From Burkholderiales bacterium (lineage in GTDB: Bacteria; Pseudomonadota; Gammaproteobacteria; Burkholderiales; Burkholderiaceae_D): a DNA stretch of 41,157 bases. A program made the position numbers and the translations under genes. Where the stretch lies: contig CANGAW010000024.1 in assembly GCA_947451925.1 (NCBI GenBank), forward strand, positions 1 through 41,157, read 5' to 3'. Each line of letters begins with the position of its first letter. Position 1 is the first letter of the stretch. Of this stretch, positions 24,140 to 32,729 are shown piece after piece. The notes under the pieces were generated by a model. The model did not search any database and had not been told where the DNA came from. It saw only the letters and a program-made list of their open reading frames with translations.

Positions 24140-25801
24140 ATGGCCACATCACCGGCGCCATCGCACACGATTACGCCAGAAGAGCGCAAGGTTATTTTCG
24201 CGTCCTCACTGGGAACCGTTTTTGAATGGTATGACTTTTATCTGTACGGCTCACTTGCAGCCATCATTGCCAAGCAGTTTTTTGCCGGCACAGACCCTAA
24301 CACCGCGTTCATTTTTGCCTTGCTGGCTTTTGCCGCAGGCTTTCTGGTTCGCCCGTTTGGCGCAATCGTATTCGGTCGCCTCGGCGACATGGTCGGTCGT
24401 AAGTACACCTTCTTAGTCACCATCCTGATCATGGGTTTGTCGACGTTCATCGTTGGCCTCTTGCCTAGCTATGCCAGCATTGGTATTGCTGCACCAATCA
24501 TCCTGGTTTCACTGCGTATTTTGCAGGGCCTGGCTCTGGGCGGCGAATACGGCGGCGCTGCCACATATGTGGCTGAGCATGCACCTGACCACAAGCGCGG
24601 CGCTTTCACTTCCTGGATTCAGACCACGGCAACCCTGGGCCTGTTCCTGTCGCTGATGGTGATTCTGGCTACGCGTTCAGCCATTGGCGAAGACGCTTTT
24701 GCTGAATGGGGCTGGCGCATTCCTTTCCTGGTGTCGGTATTCCTGCTGGCTGTGTCAGTCTGGATTCGCTTGTCGATGAGTGAGTCGCCAGCTTTCACCA
24801 AGATGAAAGAAGAAGGCAAAGTCTCGAAAGCACCGTTGTCGGAAGCTTTCGGTCAATGGAAAAATCTGAAGGTCGTGATCCTGGCACTGGTTGGCTTGAC
24901 TGCCGGTCAGGCTGTGGTCTGGTACACCGGTCAGTTCTACGCACTGTTCTTCCTGACGCAAACGCTCAAAGTGGACGGCGCTACCGCCAACCTGCTGATC
25001 GCTGCATCACTGCTGCTGGCTACCCCATTCTTCGTGGTGTTCGGTTCGCTGTCAGACAAAATCGGCCGCAAGAACATCATCATGGCGGGTTGTATCATCG
25101 CTGCGCTGACCTACTTCCCGATTTTCAAAGCATTGACCCACTACGCTAACCCTGCGCTGGAAGCAGCACAGGTCAGCGCACCAGTGGTTGTGACAGCGGA
25201 TGAAAATGAATGTCAGTTCCAGTTCAATCCGACTGGCACCAAGAAATTCACTTCGTCATGCGATATCGCCAAAGCCAAACTGGCTGCCGCTTCTGTTAAT
25301 TATCGCAACGAACCAGCACCGGCTGGCACATTGGCCACCATCAAAATTGGTGAAAAAGTTTTGGAGTCCTATGACGCTTCCAAGCTTTCCAAGGATGAAG
25401 CAAAAGCCAAAGACACCGAATTCAGCGGTCAACTCAAAGACTTGATCAAAGAAGGCGGCTACCCGGCCAAAGCCGATCCGGCACAAATTAACAAGCCTAT
25501 GGTCTTGCTGTTGTTGTTCATCCTGGTGATCTACGTCACAATGGTGTACGGCCCGATCGCAGCGATGTTGGTTGAGATGTTCCCGACCCGTATTCGTTAC
25601 ACCTCGATGTCACTGCCTTACCACATCGGTAATGGCTGGTTCGGCGGCTTGCTGCCAACCACGGCATTTGCTCTGGTGGCCTTCAAAGGCGACGTGTATT
25701 ACGGTCTGTGGTATCCGATCATCATTGCCATGGCAACCGCAGTCATCGGTATTCTGTTTATCAAAGAAACCAAAGACAACGATATCTACGCTGAAGACTA
25801 A
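24140..25801 (+). CDS. MFS transporter, metabolite:H+ symporter (MHS) family
   Basis: A 553-residue major facilitator protein of the MHS type (ProP/KgtP/ShiA relatives). It opens with ASSLGTVFEWYDFYLYG, has the loop 2-3 motif GRLGDMVGRKYT and LQGLALGGEYGGA. Most relatives have about 430-450 residues. The excess is a hydrophilic insert of about 115 residues (336-450) after TM9, predicted periplasmic, with two cysteines (C358, C374) that could form a disulfide. The substrate is probably an organic acid or amino acid. A strong ribosome-binding site (AAGGAGA) precedes the ATG. It is divergent from the acyl-CoA operon and followed by a strong terminator. Confidence 0.92.
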   Translation: MATSPAPSHTITPEERKVIFASSLGTVFEWYDFYLYGSLAAIIAKQFFAGTDPNTAFIFALLAFAAGFLVRPFGAIVFGRLGDMVGRKYTFLVTILIMGLSTFIVGLLPSYASIGIAAPIILVSLRILQGLALGGEYGGAATYVAEHAPDHKRGAFTSWIQTTATLGLFLSLMVILATRSAIGEDAFAEWGWRIPFLVSVFLLAVSVWIRLSMSESPAFTKMKEEGKVSKAPLSEAFGQWKNLKVVILALVGLTAGQAVVWYTGQFYALFFLTQTLKVDGATANLLIAASLLLATPFFVVFGSLSDKIGRKNIIMAGCIIAALTYFPIFKALTHYANPALEAAQVSAPVVVTADENECQFQFNPTGTKKFTSSCDIAKAKLAAASVNYRNEPAPAGTLATIKIGEKVLESYDASKLSKDEAKAKDTEFSGQLKDLIKEGGYPAKADPAQINKPMVLLLLFILVIYVTMVYGPIAAMLVEMFPTRIRYTSMSLPYHIGNGWFGGLLPTTAFALVAFKGDVYYGLWYPIIIAMATAVIGILFIKETKDNDIYAED

Positions 25802-25826
25802 TCAGCCTGATTTCCGCGCCACGAAA

Positions 25827-25856
25827 AACCGCCAGCTTTTGCTGGCGGTTTTTTTT
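25827..25856 (+). terminator. Rho-independent terminator after the MHS transporter
   Basis: A 10-bp perfect stem (AACCGCCAGC / GCTGGCGGTT) with a TTTT loop is followed by a run of T. This is a classic intrinsic terminator. Confidence 0.93.
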
Positions 25857-25944
25857 GTTCTTCGCATCATCAAACGCGCTTGTTTCGATTCAATGCCAGC
25901 GCTAACATTGCAGACTTTCTTTTACCGTCATTTCATCGCACCTC

Positions 25945-27156
25945 ATGAACACCTCCATCCGCATTGGCACCCCACTCTCACCTTCGGCCACCAGAGTCAT
26001 GCTGCTCGGGTCCGGCGAACTGGGCAAAGAAGTCATCATTGCCTTGCAGCGGCTGGGCGTGGAAGTGATTGCTGTCGATCGCTATGCCGATGCGCCCGGT
26101 CATCAGGTAGCGCATCGTTCGCACGTCATCGACATGACTGACGGCGATGCCCTTGCAGCGTTGATTGCACTTGAAAAGCCCGATCTGGTGGTGCCGGAAA
26201 TTGAGGCCATCGCCACGCAAAAACTGGTCGAACTCGAAGCAGCCGGCACGGTTACCGTGATACCGACTGCGCGCGCGACCTGGCTGACCATGAACCGCGA
26301 AGGCATACGCCGGCTGGCAGCGGAAGAATTAGGTGTGCCGACTTCCCCCTATCGTTTTGCAGATAGCCTTGAAGAGCTACAGGCAGCCTGCGACGCGGTC
26401 GGCTTTCCGTGCATCGTCAAGCCCGTCATGTCCTCGTCAGGCAAAGGTCAGTCCAAGCTTGATGATGCCAGCGCTGTCGAGGCCGCCTGGGATCATGCGG
26501 CCAAAGGCAGCCGGGTTGATTCAGGTCGGGTGATTGCCGAAGGCTTTGTCGATTTTGATTACGAGATAACCTTGCTGACCGTGCGCGCCATCGGCAGCGA
26601 CGGCAATATCGAAACCCAGTATTGCGAACCGATCGGGCATATTCAGGTCAGCGGCGACTATGTCGAATCCTGGCAACCGCAACCGATGCAGACGCTGGCT
26701 TTGCTGCGCGCGCGTGATATTGCAAAAAAAATCACTGATAGCCTCGGCGGACTTGGCGTGTTTGGCGTCGAGTTATTCGTCAAAGGCGACGATGTATGGT
26801 TCTCCGAAGTCAGCCCAAGACCGCATGACACCGGCATGGTGACCATGGCCAGCCAATGGCAGAGCGAGTTCGAGCTGCATGCCAAGGCAATCCTGGGTTT
26901 GCCGGTTGATGTGACCCTGCATTCGCCGGCAGCGTCAGCCGTCATTTACGGTGGCTGCGACGCAACCGGCATCGCATTCGAAGGACTGGAACAGGCCTTA
27001 CGCATCCCGGGTACCGACATTCGCTTGTTCGGCAAACCCGAGTCATTTGTTAAGCGTCGCATGGGAGTCGCCTTGGCTCGCGCCGGCGGTATTGAAGTCG
27101 CACGCGACCGGGCTCAACGTGCAGCAGCGCTGGTCAAGCCAGTCAAACCAGCCTGA
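25945..27156 (+). CDS. purT: Formate-dependent phosphoribosylglycinamide formyltransferase PurT
   Basis: A 403-residue ATP-grasp enzyme that makes formyl-GAR from GAR, formate and ATP in purine synthesis. The N-terminal domain has [10 protein letters not shown] and VPEIEAIAT. The ATP-grasp part has [14 protein letters not shown], then [16 protein letters not shown], and the metal site in [19 protein letters not shown]. Length is close to E. coli PurT (392). No Shine-Dalgarno is obvious. It follows a strong terminator and is probably transcribed alone. Confidence 0.96.
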   Translation: MNTSIRIGTPLSPSATRVMLLGSGELGKEVIIALQRLGVEVIAVDRYADAPGHQVAHRSHVIDMTDGDALAALIALEKPDLVVPEIEAIATQKLVELEAAGTVTVIPTARATWLTMNREGIRRLAAEELGVPTSPYRFADSLEELQAACDAVGFPCIVKPVMSSSGKGQSKLDDASAVEAAWDHAAKGSRVDSGRVIAEGFVDFDYEITLLTVRAIGSDGNIETQYCEPIGHIQVSGDYVESWQPQPMQTLALLRARDIAKKITDSLGGLGVFGVELFVKGDDVWFSEVSPRPHDTGMVTMASQWQSEFELHAKAILGLPVDVTLHSPAASAVIYGGCDATGIAFEGLEQALRIPGTDIRLFGKPESFVKRRMGVALARAGGIEVARDRAQRAAALVKPVKPA

Positions 27157-27609
27157 ATTAGCAAGGGCCTGATTCAGGCACCAGTTTGAGCTTGCCCTTG
27201 CTTCCATGCTGCACTATCAAAATCGGCTAGCGCAGTTATTGACCAGTACGCTTGGGCGTCCTGAAAACGGTGCGATTCCAAAGCTATTGCAAGTCACCTC
27301 TGCGTAATAAGCCTGACTCCCCCGGCAATCTCTTTTGCTGTCTATCAGCTGTCTTCGCCTTTTTCCGGTGATGTTGCGATTCGCAAGCCTTTAGCGTGTT
27401 GCATAGATGTCACAAATAAGCGCTAGTTGACGGTGACGCCAAGATTTCAGATTTCAAAACCAACACTCCCCCTATCTATCTGGAACTTTTTTAACTACAT
27501 TCTGCATATAGTAATAATTATTCAAAAGATAACAAAAAAATGATTGTGGCCCGATCTTGAGCCAATGCCGGATCAAATAAAAAGAAAAACCAAGCAATAA
27601 GGAGACAGC
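27157..27609. other. 453-base intergenic region between purT and a LysR gene
   Basis: I see no gene. Just after purT, two inverted repeats compete for overlapping bases: CCTGAAT/ATTCAGG (27152-27178) and GCAAGGGC/GCCCTTGC (27161-27201). Neither has a T-run, so terminator function is weak. The last 150 bases are AT-rich and probably carry the promoter of the LysR gene, which has a strong AAGGAGA ribosome-binding site. Confidence 0.5.
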
Positions 27610-28533
27610 ATGGACATCGAATGGCTTGAAGATTTTCTGGTGCTATCAGACTTATCCAGTTTTACCCGTGCAGCACAGACACGCAATGTGACCCAGTCGG
27701 CATTTAGTCGCCGCATACGCTCACTGGAGGAATGGATAGGCATTCCGTTAATCGATCGAGACACTGTTCCACCGCGATTAACCATGGCCGGCCATTTATT
27801 TCGGGACGCCGCCAGAGAAATGATCCGCCAATTGCAAGAAGCCCGGCTGGCATTGGGTCACAGAACGCAGGCATTCACGGGTATCAAATTTTTTGTTTCG
27901 CAAACGCTGGCCCTGCATTTTTTTCCAGAATGGGTAAGCAAGTTAAACCATCGTATTCATGGCCTCAAGCTCGATATCACCGTAGGCGACACTTATGAAG
28001 GCATGCTGGCATTATCCAGCGCACGGTGCGATTTGCTCATGTCGTATTACAGTCCGCTGGCGCCGATGGCGATTGAAGAAAAATCCTACCCTTCTATTTA
28101 TCTTGGCACTGACCGCCTGATTCCTGTCTGTGCCACCACGGAGTCTGGCGAGCCGCTTTTTTCCCTGACTGAATCCAAGAGTAAAAACCTGCCCATAATC
28201 GGCTATCCGCCTGAAACATTTTTGGGGCGTTTGTGTAACGGAATTATTCGTTTTAGCGGCCATCGACCTCATTTCGCACCAGTCGGACAAAGCCCGTCAA
28301 CCGACATCCTGCGCTCTCTTGCACTTAGCGGAGCCGGTGTCGCCTGGTTACCGGAGCGATCGGTCAGGGGCGACCTGCAAAATAATCTGCTGACTCAGGC
28401 TGGTGGTGATGCGTGGTGCTGTAATCTGGAAATCCGCCTGTACGCATCGCAGGAAAGAACCCGCCTTTTATACCCAAGTCTTTGGGAAGACATTAAAGAA
28501 TTGCAGGAAACGAAGCTGATGAGTGGCTGTTAA
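27610..28533 (+). CDS. LysR family regulator, HypT/YjiE-like
   Basis: A 307-residue LysR-type regulator. The N-terminal winged helix-turn-helix (about residues 1-62) has MDIEWLEDFLVLSDLSSFTR and NVTQSAFSRRIRSLEEW. The C-terminal domain resembles E. coli HypT (YjiE), the hypochlorite-responsive regulator, in segments such as IPVCATTESGEPLFSL and GAGVAWLPE. HypT senses by methionine oxidation. Whether this protein does so is unknown. It may control itself, the regulator gene just downstream (47 bases), or distant targets. Start is fixed by a strong ribosome-binding site. Confidence 0.87.
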   Translation: MDIEWLEDFLVLSDLSSFTRAAQTRNVTQSAFSRRIRSLEEWIGIPLIDRDTVPPRLTMAGHLFRDAAREMIRQLQEARLALGHRTQAFTGIKFFVSQTLALHFFPEWVSKLNHRIHGLKLDITVGDTYEGMLALSSARCDLLMSYYSPLAPMAIEEKSYPSIYLGTDRLIPVCATTESGEPLFSLTESKSKNLPIIGYPPETFLGRLCNGIIRFSGHRPHFAPVGQSPSTDILRSLALSGAGVAWLPERSVRGDLQNNLLTQAGGDAWCCNLEIRLYASQERTRLLYPSLWEDIKELQETKLMSGC

Positions 28534-28580
28534 AACTGACCGGTTTTACGCAATTTAAATCTATTGTTGAAGGAGCCTCA

Positions 28581-29396
28581 ATGAGGATCATTTTGAACAT
28601 CATGGGGTCAGATCTTTACGAAAAAATAACCAAAGAAATGGCTGTTCTGCACTCACCTTTTCCCAAGCGCTACAAGCATGGCAAAGTCATTGACTGGCAG
28701 TTGCGATTAATGCCCGAGGTGCTGAGCATTAATGACCTGACCAATCAGGCCAGTGACCTCAACATCATCCTCATCGATGCCCACGATGTCAGCATGGTCG
28801 AGCGTTTGCGGGCACTGGAGCGTCAGGAATTCCTCTACGTAAATGCCGCTTCCGATTTCCCGCATGGGGCTACACCCATCATCGTTGTGTTCCAGTCTGA
28901 TGCATTGATCCCCAAACTGCTTGAACTGCCTGAAGTGGTTACGGACTGGATGATTGAACCGATTTCCATGCACGATCTGGTACGCCGTATTTTTGTCAGT
29001 CTTCGCCGAAAAAAATTATTACAGACCGAGCTGCGTTTCGGCAAACTGACCTTGCTGCCCGAGTCGCGCAAGCTGTGTTTTAGTGGTGACGCGATCCAGT
29101 TAATGCCTTCCGAGCTGGCGATTGCAGAGCTGTTTTTGCATCACTTCGGCAGTGTGATTTTGCTTGAGGATATTATTTTGATGTTCAAGTTATCAGGCCG
29201 CTCCACTGAAAACAGCAATATCCGGGTCACGATGTTCCAGCTGCGTTTTAAAATTGAAGCCATCACCCGCTGCCAGTTCACGCTCGTCAGCGTTTACAAA
29301 GAAGGCTATTCCTTACGCAATTCGCGCAACTACGACACGGACTTTCCATTCCCTGATTTAGAAGTCCGTCAGGAAACTGCTGTCTATACCGTTTAA
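28581..29396 (+). CDS. OmpR/PhoB-type winged-helix regulator with a degenerate receiver-like N-terminus
   Basis: A 271-residue protein. The C-terminal part (about residues 150-250) is a Trans_reg_C winged helix with QLMPSELAIAELFL, NIRVTMFQLRFKIE and VYKEGYSLR. The N-terminal part looks like a receiver domain that has lost key residues: D66 in ILIDAHD sits where the phosphorylated aspartate would be, but the upstream acidic pair is absent and the conserved Lys before Pro is Glu (E126 in MIEPIS). Phosphorylation by a histidine kinase is therefore doubtful; none is nearby. It follows the HypT-like gene and has a GAAGGAG ribosome-binding site. Confidence 0.78.
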   Translation: MRIILNIMGSDLYEKITKEMAVLHSPFPKRYKHGKVIDWQLRLMPEVLSINDLTNQASDLNIILIDAHDVSMVERLRALERQEFLYVNAASDFPHGATPIIVVFQSDALIPKLLELPEVVTDWMIEPISMHDLVRRIFVSLRRKKLLQTELRFGKLTLLPESRKLCFSGDAIQLMPSELAIAELFLHHFGSVILLEDIILMFKLSGRSTENSNIRVTMFQLRFKIEAITRCQFTLVSVYKEGYSLRNSRNYDTDFPFPDLEVRQETAVYTV

Positions 29397-29428
29397 GTTG
29401 GATCCATAAAACGCAGCGTATGCCTGAT

Positions 29429-30376
29429 TCAAATAGCGGCAAGCCCCGGCACAGCACTGGTCTTTTGCCATTGGGTAGCAAGCCGCTCGAGTAAATCAGC
29501 TTGCCGCAGATGTTTGCACCACCAATCCAATGCGGCCCCGGTTTCGCCTGAGCGCCAGGCCATATAAAAGTTTTCAGGCGAGCGCGCTTCCTCGACTTCT
29601 TTTTCAATCAGCAAACCGGCATCGATTGCTGGTCTGGCCCAGCGCTCGGGTAAAAACCCCACGCCCAGACCGGCAAGCTGAAAATCGAATTTGCATCGCA
29701 AAGTTGGCACGGTCAGCGTGTCCTGGCCAAACAAAAGCCCGACTGTGCGTGCCGGCAAGCGCCGGGCAGAGTCCGCCACAGAAATGACACGATGTCCGGT
29801 TAAGTCTGCCTTGCTTAAAGGATGCGCGACATTTGCCAACGGATGAGAAGGTGCAACGGCAAATATAAATGGCACACTGCCGATCAGCTCGGCTACATAA
29901 CCACCGCCTGCAGGCCCCTCGCCTGCAGCGCCAATGATCAGATCAACCCGGCGATCAAGCAATGCCTCCCAGGTTCCTGACAAGGTTTCCTGCGAAAGGC
30001 GCAAGCGGGTGCTGTTAGTGACCGCATAAAAACTGCGGATTTCGGATTCGATCAATGCGGGCGAAAACAAAATATCCATGCCGATGGAAAATTCCGTCTC
30101 CCAGCCACTGGCCACCCGACGCACCTTATGTTCAAGATCCTGTGCCGCCTTGAGCAGATAACGCCCGTCTTTTAATAAGGCACGGCCGGCTGGCGTCAGA
30201 GAAACTTTGGGCCCCGCACGCTCGAATACCGTTACACCCAACGCTTCTTCCAGCCTCGACACCGAATAAGAAATTGTCGACGGCACTTTGAAGAGTTCTT
30301 TCGCAGCTGCCGCAAGGGATCCGCCGCGTTCGATTGCGTCGAGAATTTGTAAGGCATCAAGGCTCAGTTTTAACAT
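29429..30376 (-). CDS. LysR family transcriptional regulator, divergent from pirin
   Basis: A 315-residue LysR-type regulator. The helix-turn-helix is near GGSLAAAAKELFKVPSTISYSVSRLEEALG (given here as positions about 18-47), followed by FERAGPKVSLTPAG. The effector domain is AaeR/DhcR-like in general form with GLGVGFLPERWA. It is divergently placed from the pirin-azoR pair, the usual layout for a LysR regulator and its targets. An inverted repeat in the shared spacer is a plausible operator. Confidence 0.88.
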   Translation of the reverse strand: MLKLSLDALQILDAIERGGSLAAAAKELFKVPSTISYSVSRLEEALGVTVFERAGPKVSLTPAGRALLKDGRYLLKAAQDLEHKVRRVASGWETEFSIGMDILFSPALIESEIRSFYAVTNSTRLRLSQETLSGTWEALLDRRVDLIIGAAGEGPAGGGYVAELIGSVPFIFAVAPSHPLANVAHPLSKADLTGHRVISVADSARRLPARTVGLLFGQDTLTVPTLRCKFDFQLAGLGVGFLPERWARPAIDAGLLIEKEVEEARSPENFYMAWRSGETGAALDWWCKHLRQADLLERLATQWQKTSAVPGLAAI

Positions 30377-30420
30377 TCGAAATTTTTGATGATTAAAAGG
30401 TAAATTATTCGCTTTTAGCA

Positions 30421-30448
30421 GGACATTGGATCAATTACGATGTCCAAT
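30421..30448. promoter_or_regulatory. Inverted repeat in the LysR/pirin spacer, candidate LysR operator
   Basis: GGACAT (30421-30426) pairs with ATGTCC (30440-30445), and ATTGGA (30425-30430) with TCCAAT (30443-30448), giving a dyad with a 12-13-base spacer in AT-rich DNA between divergent genes. Size and place fit a LysR recognition site. Confidence 0.5.
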
Positions 30449-30553
30449 ACTTTGATTTTATTTAGAAAAATAATTTTATTAATTATCTAAATAATACAAT
30501 TTTATTTGAAATACCTGAATTCTATTTTCAAAAAATACAATGGAGAAAGCCAA

Positions 30554-31255
30554 ATGATTGAATTTCGACAAAGCGATGATCGCGGTATCGCCAATCTTGG
30601 CTGGCTGGATTCGCGCCATACTTTTTCTTTTGGCCATTATCATGACCCACGCCATATGGGCTTTGGTCCTCTACTGGTGATTAACGAAGACCGTGTCGAG
30701 TGCGGCAAAGGTTTTGGCACGCATGGCCATCGCGACATGGAAATCATCTCCTACGTACTCGAAGGTGAGCTGGCGCACAAAGACAACATGGGCAACGGCT
30801 CGGTCTTGCGTTACGGCGATGTGCAGCGCATGAGTGCCGGCACTGGCGTCATGCACAGCGAATTCAATCATTCGGCCACCAACAAAGTACATTTTTTACA
30901 AATCTGGATACAGCCCTCTGCCAAGGGTATTGCGCCTGGTTACGAGGAAAAACACTTTGACGTGGCGTCTAAAACTGACCGTTTACGACTGATCGCCTCG
31001 CCAGATGGCAGTGAAGGTTCTGTTACGATTCATCAGGACGCCAAACTGTATGCCGCCATTTTGAACGGCGACACCAAGCTTGAGCACCCGATTGCACCCG
31101 GCCGCACTGCGTATCTGCATCTGATTCGCGGCACGCTGGAAGTCAACGGCAAGCTGATCAAAACCGGCGACGCACTCAAATTCAGCAAGGAAGCTGGCGT
31201 TGTTATCAGCCATGCCGAAGCCGCAGAATTTTTACTCTTTGATTTGCCTTATTAA
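30554..31255 (+). CDS. Pirin family protein
   Basis: A 233-residue bicupin of the pirin (YhhW/YhaK) family. The N-terminal cupin keeps the metal ligands H57 and H59 in GTHGHRDME and H101, E103 in GVMHSEF, nearly the same positions as human pirin. YhhW has quercetin 2,3-dioxygenase activity. The ATG at 30554 is preferred over 30506 because of a GGAG site and the family start MIEFRQSDDRG. It is followed by azoR after 27 bases and is divergent from a LysR gene. A role in redox or aromatic stress is likely but inferred. Confidence 0.92.
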   Translation: MIEFRQSDDRGIANLGWLDSRHTFSFGHYHDPRHMGFGPLLVINEDRVECGKGFGTHGHRDMEIISYVLEGELAHKDNMGNGSVLRYGDVQRMSAGTGVMHSEFNHSATNKVHFLQIWIQPSAKGIAPGYEEKHFDVASKTDRLRLIASPDGSEGSVTIHQDAKLYAAILNGDTKLEHPIAPGRTAYLHLIRGTLEVNGKLIKTGDALKFSKEAGVVISHAEAAEFLLFDLPY

Positions 31256-31282
31256 TTTTTACCACCCAACAGGAAACCATAC

Positions 31283-31897
31283 ATGACCACTATTCTTCAC
31301 GTCAGCAGCAGCGTGCGCAGCACCGGCTCCATTTCACGTCAACTCTCCAACGAGTTTGTCGCCAAACTCAAATCCGCCGCCGCTGGCAATTCGGTTGTCC
31401 TGCGCGACCTGACCGCCAACCCTGTTCCGCATCTGACCGAGCAAATGATGGGCGCCTATTTCACCCCGGCAGAACAACGTTCGGCAGAGCAAATTGAGAC
31501 CGTTAAACTGTCGGACAATCTGGTTGCTGAACTGATGGCTGCTGATGTCGTGGTCATCGCTGCACCGATGTATAACTTCTCGGTCAGCTCGACCTTGAAA
31601 GCCTGGATTGACCACATTGCCCGCGCCGGCCTCACCTTCAAATATGGCGCTAACGGCCCTGAAGGCCTGGTCAGTGGTAAGAAGTTTTATGTCTTTACCT
31701 CCCGTGGCGGCGTCTATAGCGAAGGTCCGGCCAAGGTCATGGATTTCCATGAAACCTATCTGCGCGCCGTGTTCGGTTTCTTAGGCGTCACCGACATTAC
31801 CTTCATCCATAGCGAAGGCCTGGCCATGGGTGACGACGCAGTCAATGCCGCATTGGCAGGTAGCCGCAGCGCCATCGATGGCCTGATTGCGGCATAA
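31283..31897 (+). CDS. azoR: FMN-dependent NADH-azoreductase
   Basis: A 204-residue flavodoxin-like reductase that reduces azo dyes and quinones using NADH. FMN-binding elements are LHVSSSVRSTGSISRQLS, APMYNFSVSSTLKAWIDHI and TSRGGVYSEGP. Length matches AzoR. It is co-oriented with pirin and probably co-transcribed, ending at a strong hairpin terminator. The likely role is detoxification of quinones under control of the divergent LysR regulator. Confidence 0.94.
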   Translation: MTTILHVSSSVRSTGSISRQLSNEFVAKLKSAAAGNSVVLRDLTANPVPHLTEQMMGAYFTPAEQRSAEQIETVKLSDNLVAELMAADVVVIAAPMYNFSVSSTLKAWIDHIARAGLTFKYGANGPEGLVSGKKFYVFTSRGGVYSEGPAKVMDFHETYLRAVFGFLGVTDITFIHSEGLAMGDDAVNAALAGSRSAIDGLIAA

Positions 31898-31912
31898 TCT
31901 CGGCTGACCATT

Positions 31913-31952
31913 AAAAATGCGGCAGGCGCGCACGTCGCGTTGCCGCATTTTT
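31913..31952. terminator. Terminator after azoR
   Basis: A 12-bp stem (AAAAATGCGGCA / TGCCGCATTTTT) with a 16-base loop ends in a T-run. The upstream A-run makes it usable in both directions. Confidence 0.85.
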
Positions 31953-31984
31953 CGTTTGACCGCCAGATTGTAAGGTTTGCAACC

Positions 31985-32635
31985 ATGTCCCCAGTTTCAC
32001 AAACAGCCGCACCTATCGAATACATGGCAAGTTGCGCCTTGCCTACGCCATGGGCCACTTTTCAGCTTCACGCTTTTATTGAAGCGGCCACAGGCAAGGA
32101 ACACCTCGCCCTGACATTGGGCGAGATCAATAACGGCCAGCCCGTCCTCACCCGACTTCACTCGGAATGCCTGACCGGTGACACCCTGTTTAGTCAACGC
32201 TGCGATTGCGGCGCCCAGCTCGAAGGGGCACTGCGCAAAATCGCCGAAGAAGGCCGCGGGATTCTGCTTTACTTGCGTCAGGAAGGCAGAGGCATAGGAC
32301 TGATCAACAAAATTCGCGCCTACAGCTTGCAAGAACAAGGCGCTGATACGGTGGAAGCCAATCATCAGCTCGGCTTTGCCGACGACATGCGTGATTACGC
32401 AATCTGCGTACCGATGTTGAATCACTTTGGCGTTGAAACAGTCGACCTGATGACCAATAACCCGCGCAAAATCAATGCGTTGGCCAAGCTCGGTATCCGT
32501 GTCGAGCGTATTGAATTAATTACTGGTCCAACCAGTTTCAATTCCCGCTACCTGGCAACCAAGGCCAGCAAGCTGGGCCATCTGCTGACCGCTGCGCCGG
32601 TGCATTTGCATAAAGATGAAAGTAACAAGGAATAG
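31985..32635 (+). CDS. ribA: GTP cyclohydrolase II (RibA)
   Basis: A 216-residue single-domain enzyme for the first step of riboflavin synthesis. Zinc ligands C62, C73 and C75 lie in SECLTGD and [27 protein letters not shown] is the GTP/catalytic region, and [11 protein letters not shown] follows. The frame opens at 31940 inside the azoR terminator, so the ATG at 31985 is chosen. It has no fused DHBP synthase domain; many Burkholderiales carry such a separate RibA. Flavin supply fits the flavoenzymes on either side, but that link is only suggestive. Confidence 0.94.
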   Translation: MSPVSQTAAPIEYMASCALPTPWATFQLHAFIEAATGKEHLALTLGEINNGQPVLTRLHSECLTGDTLFSQRCDCGAQLEGALRKIAEEGRGILLYLRQEGRGIGLINKIRAYSLQEQGADTVEANHQLGFADDMRDYAICVPMLNHFGVETVDLMTNNPRKINALAKLGIRVERIELITGPTSFNSRYLATKASKLGHLLTAAPVHLHKDESNKE

Positions 32636-32729
32636 CAAAACAATGCAGCTTGTCTGACTTGTGCAGATCGCGGTTCTTGCTTACAGTACACAACCTCGAT
32701 TCTGTCAGTGGCATCAGACCACCTCAATA

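Noticed and set aside
27152..27201. Riboswitch or attenuator after purT
   Set aside because: Two competing inverted repeats exist, but they follow the gene, lack a T-run and lie about 400 bases from the next start.
28581..29396. Ordinary two-component response regulator
   Set aside because: Key receiver residues are missing or replaced and no histidine kinase gene is adjacent.
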